From contig JBKPDG010000109.1 of the NCBI GenBank assembly GCA_046727755.1, positions 1-32,157 on the forward strand: a stretch of DNA of 32,157 nucleotides. The letters run 5' to 3'. The stretch is from JALZAA01 sp046727755. Its GTDB lineage: Bacteria; Actinomycetota; Acidimicrobiia; IMCC26256; JACDBD01. Below, piece by piece: positions 31,334-32,157 of this stretch. The position numbers and the translations under genes were made by a program. A model generated the notes under the pieces. It was not told the DNA's origin. It saw only the letters and a program-made list of their open reading frames with translations, and did not search any database. Every line of letters begins with the position of its first letter. Positions within the stretch are counted from its first letter, which is position 1.

Positions 31334-32157
31334 GCCCCCTTCTGCTCGCCGCCCTGGTCGTCGTCCTCGACGATCTCGGCGTCAGCGACCTCGTCGTCGG
31401 ACGGGGCCGAGGACGCGCTCGGTCCGGCACCACCGGCCCCGCCGGCCGCGGCGCCTTCCTGCTGCTGGCTCTGGGCCGCCTGCTGGTACAGCCGCTGGGC
31501 GAACTCCTGGCTCGCCGCGAGGAGCTCCTCGTGGCCGCGCTTCACCGCGTCGATGTCGGAGCCGGCCAGGGCGTCCTTGAGCGCCTTGAGCTTCTCCTCG
31601 ATCTTCTGGCGCTCGTCCTCTGAGACGTTGTCGGCCTGCTCCTTGAGCAGCTTCTCGGTCTGGAACACGAGCGAGTCGGCGTTGTTGCGGGTCTCGGCCT
31701 CCTCGCGACGCTGTCGGTCCTCCTCGGCGTGCGCCTCGGCGTCCTTGACCATCTTGTCGATGTCGTCCTTCGACAGCGCGGTGCCGCCGGTGATCGTCAT
31801 CTGCTGCTCCTTGCTGGTGGCAAGGTCCTTCGCAGACACGTTCACGATCCCGTTGGCGTCGATGTCGAAGGTGACCTCGACCTGCGGCACGCCCCGCGGC
31901 GCCGGCGGGATGCCGACGAGCTGGAACTTGCCGAGCGTCTTGTTGCGGTAGGCCATGTCGCTCTCGCCCTGGAGCACGTGGATCTCGACGCTGGGCTGGT
32001 TGTCCTCGGCGGTCGAGAAGACCTCCGAGCGCTTGGTCGGGATCGTCGTGTTCCGATCGATGAGCTTCGTGAAGATCTGGCCCTTCGTCTCGATGCCGAG
32101 CGACAGGGGCGTCACGTCGAGCAGCAGGACGTCCTTCACGTCGCCCTTGAGCACGCC
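31330..32157 (-). CDS. dnaK: DnaK (Hsp70) chaperone, 3' part only
   Basis: Only the last ~275 residues lie inside; the start and ATPase domain are beyond the right edge. Present are the linker and substrate-binding domain entry VKDVLLLDVTPLSLGIETKG, then TTIPTKRSEVFSTAEDNQPSVEIHVLQGE, GIPPAPRGVPQVEVTFDIDANGIVNVSAKD (core beta domain), the alpha lid with EEDRQRREEAETRNNADSLVFQTE, and the Gly/Ala/Gln tail ending DDEVADAEIVEDDDQGG. The conserved EVxDAEIV/EDD end is present. A first apparent ATG codon near 32154 is internal, not a start. Overlaps grpE by four bases. Confidence 0.96.
   Translation of the reverse strand, partial: GVLKGDVKDVLLLDVTPLSLGIETKGQIFTKLIDRNTTIPTKRSEVFSTAEDNQPSVEIHVLQGESDMAYRNKTLGKFQLVGIPPAPRGVPQVEVTFDIDANGIVNVSAKDLATSKEQQMTITGGTALSKDDIDKMVKDAEAHAEEDRQRREEAETRNNADSLVFQTEKLLKEQADNVSEDERQKIEEKLKALKDALAGSDIDAVKRGHEELLAASQEFAQRLYQQAAQSQQQEGAAAGGAGGAGPSASSAPSDDEVADAEIVEDDDQGGEQKGA

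Overview
The window is a GC-rich chromosomal segment of an actinobacterium. Pointers are a BldC-type regulator, a dnaK-grpE-dnaJ-hspR-clpB chaperone run with an HspR-type operator, the PurS/PurQ/PurL three-part FGAM synthetase, a maleylpyruvate-isomerase-fold protein, frequent GTG starts and many 1-4 nt gene overlaps. A deep-branching lineage such as Acidimicrobiia is plausible but cannot be fixed from this sequence alone.

Positions 1-10600 are accessory in character: short, scattered genes, wide intergenic gaps and palindromic repeats. In order they are an H1-like Lys/Arg/Ser repeat protein (cut by the left edge) coupled to a small basic protein; a secreted Cys-containing protein followed by a 57-aa membrane ORF; a small unknown gene plus an orphan P27-type phage terminase small subunit; a small winged-helix-like protein; a YagU/DUF1440-like membrane protein; a Cys-rich zinc-ribbon-like protein; a small helical protein; a hemerythrin; a two-TM protein; a conserved hypothetical; an Hsp20; and a TetR / maleylpyruvate isomerase / metallo-beta-lactamase cluster. 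A dispersed palindromic element built on CGTTCTGKGC recurs in the gaps.

Positions 10519-11756 hold a tRNA neighbourhood (Lys on minus; Glu, Asp, Phe on plus), a secreted coiled-coil protein, a strong hairpin terminator and bldC.

Positions 11978-24491 hold most of de novo purine synthesis on the minus strand. In transcription order these are purA-purD-purB-purC-purS-purQ, then purL, then purF-purM. Two plus-strand insertions break the run: a small conserved gene between purQ and purL, and cysC (APS kinase) plus a PHP phosphoesterase between purL and purF. purN, purE/purK and purH are not in the window. A polytopic membrane protein lies upstream of purA.

Positions 25714-32157 hold a tiny acidic protein, a divergent lipoprotein, and the chaperone run dnaK (3' part only)-grpE-dnaJ-hspR-clpB. 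DnaK/DnaJ/GrpE refold proteins, ClpB disaggregates, and HspR is expected to repress them through the TTGA-N11-TCAA operator ahead of clpB.

No complete new multi-gene system is proven here. The best leads are the palindromic repeat family, the orphan terminase small subunit with its partner gene, the H1-like repeat protein, the small ORFs coupled to larger genes, and the hairpin lying across the purL stop codon.
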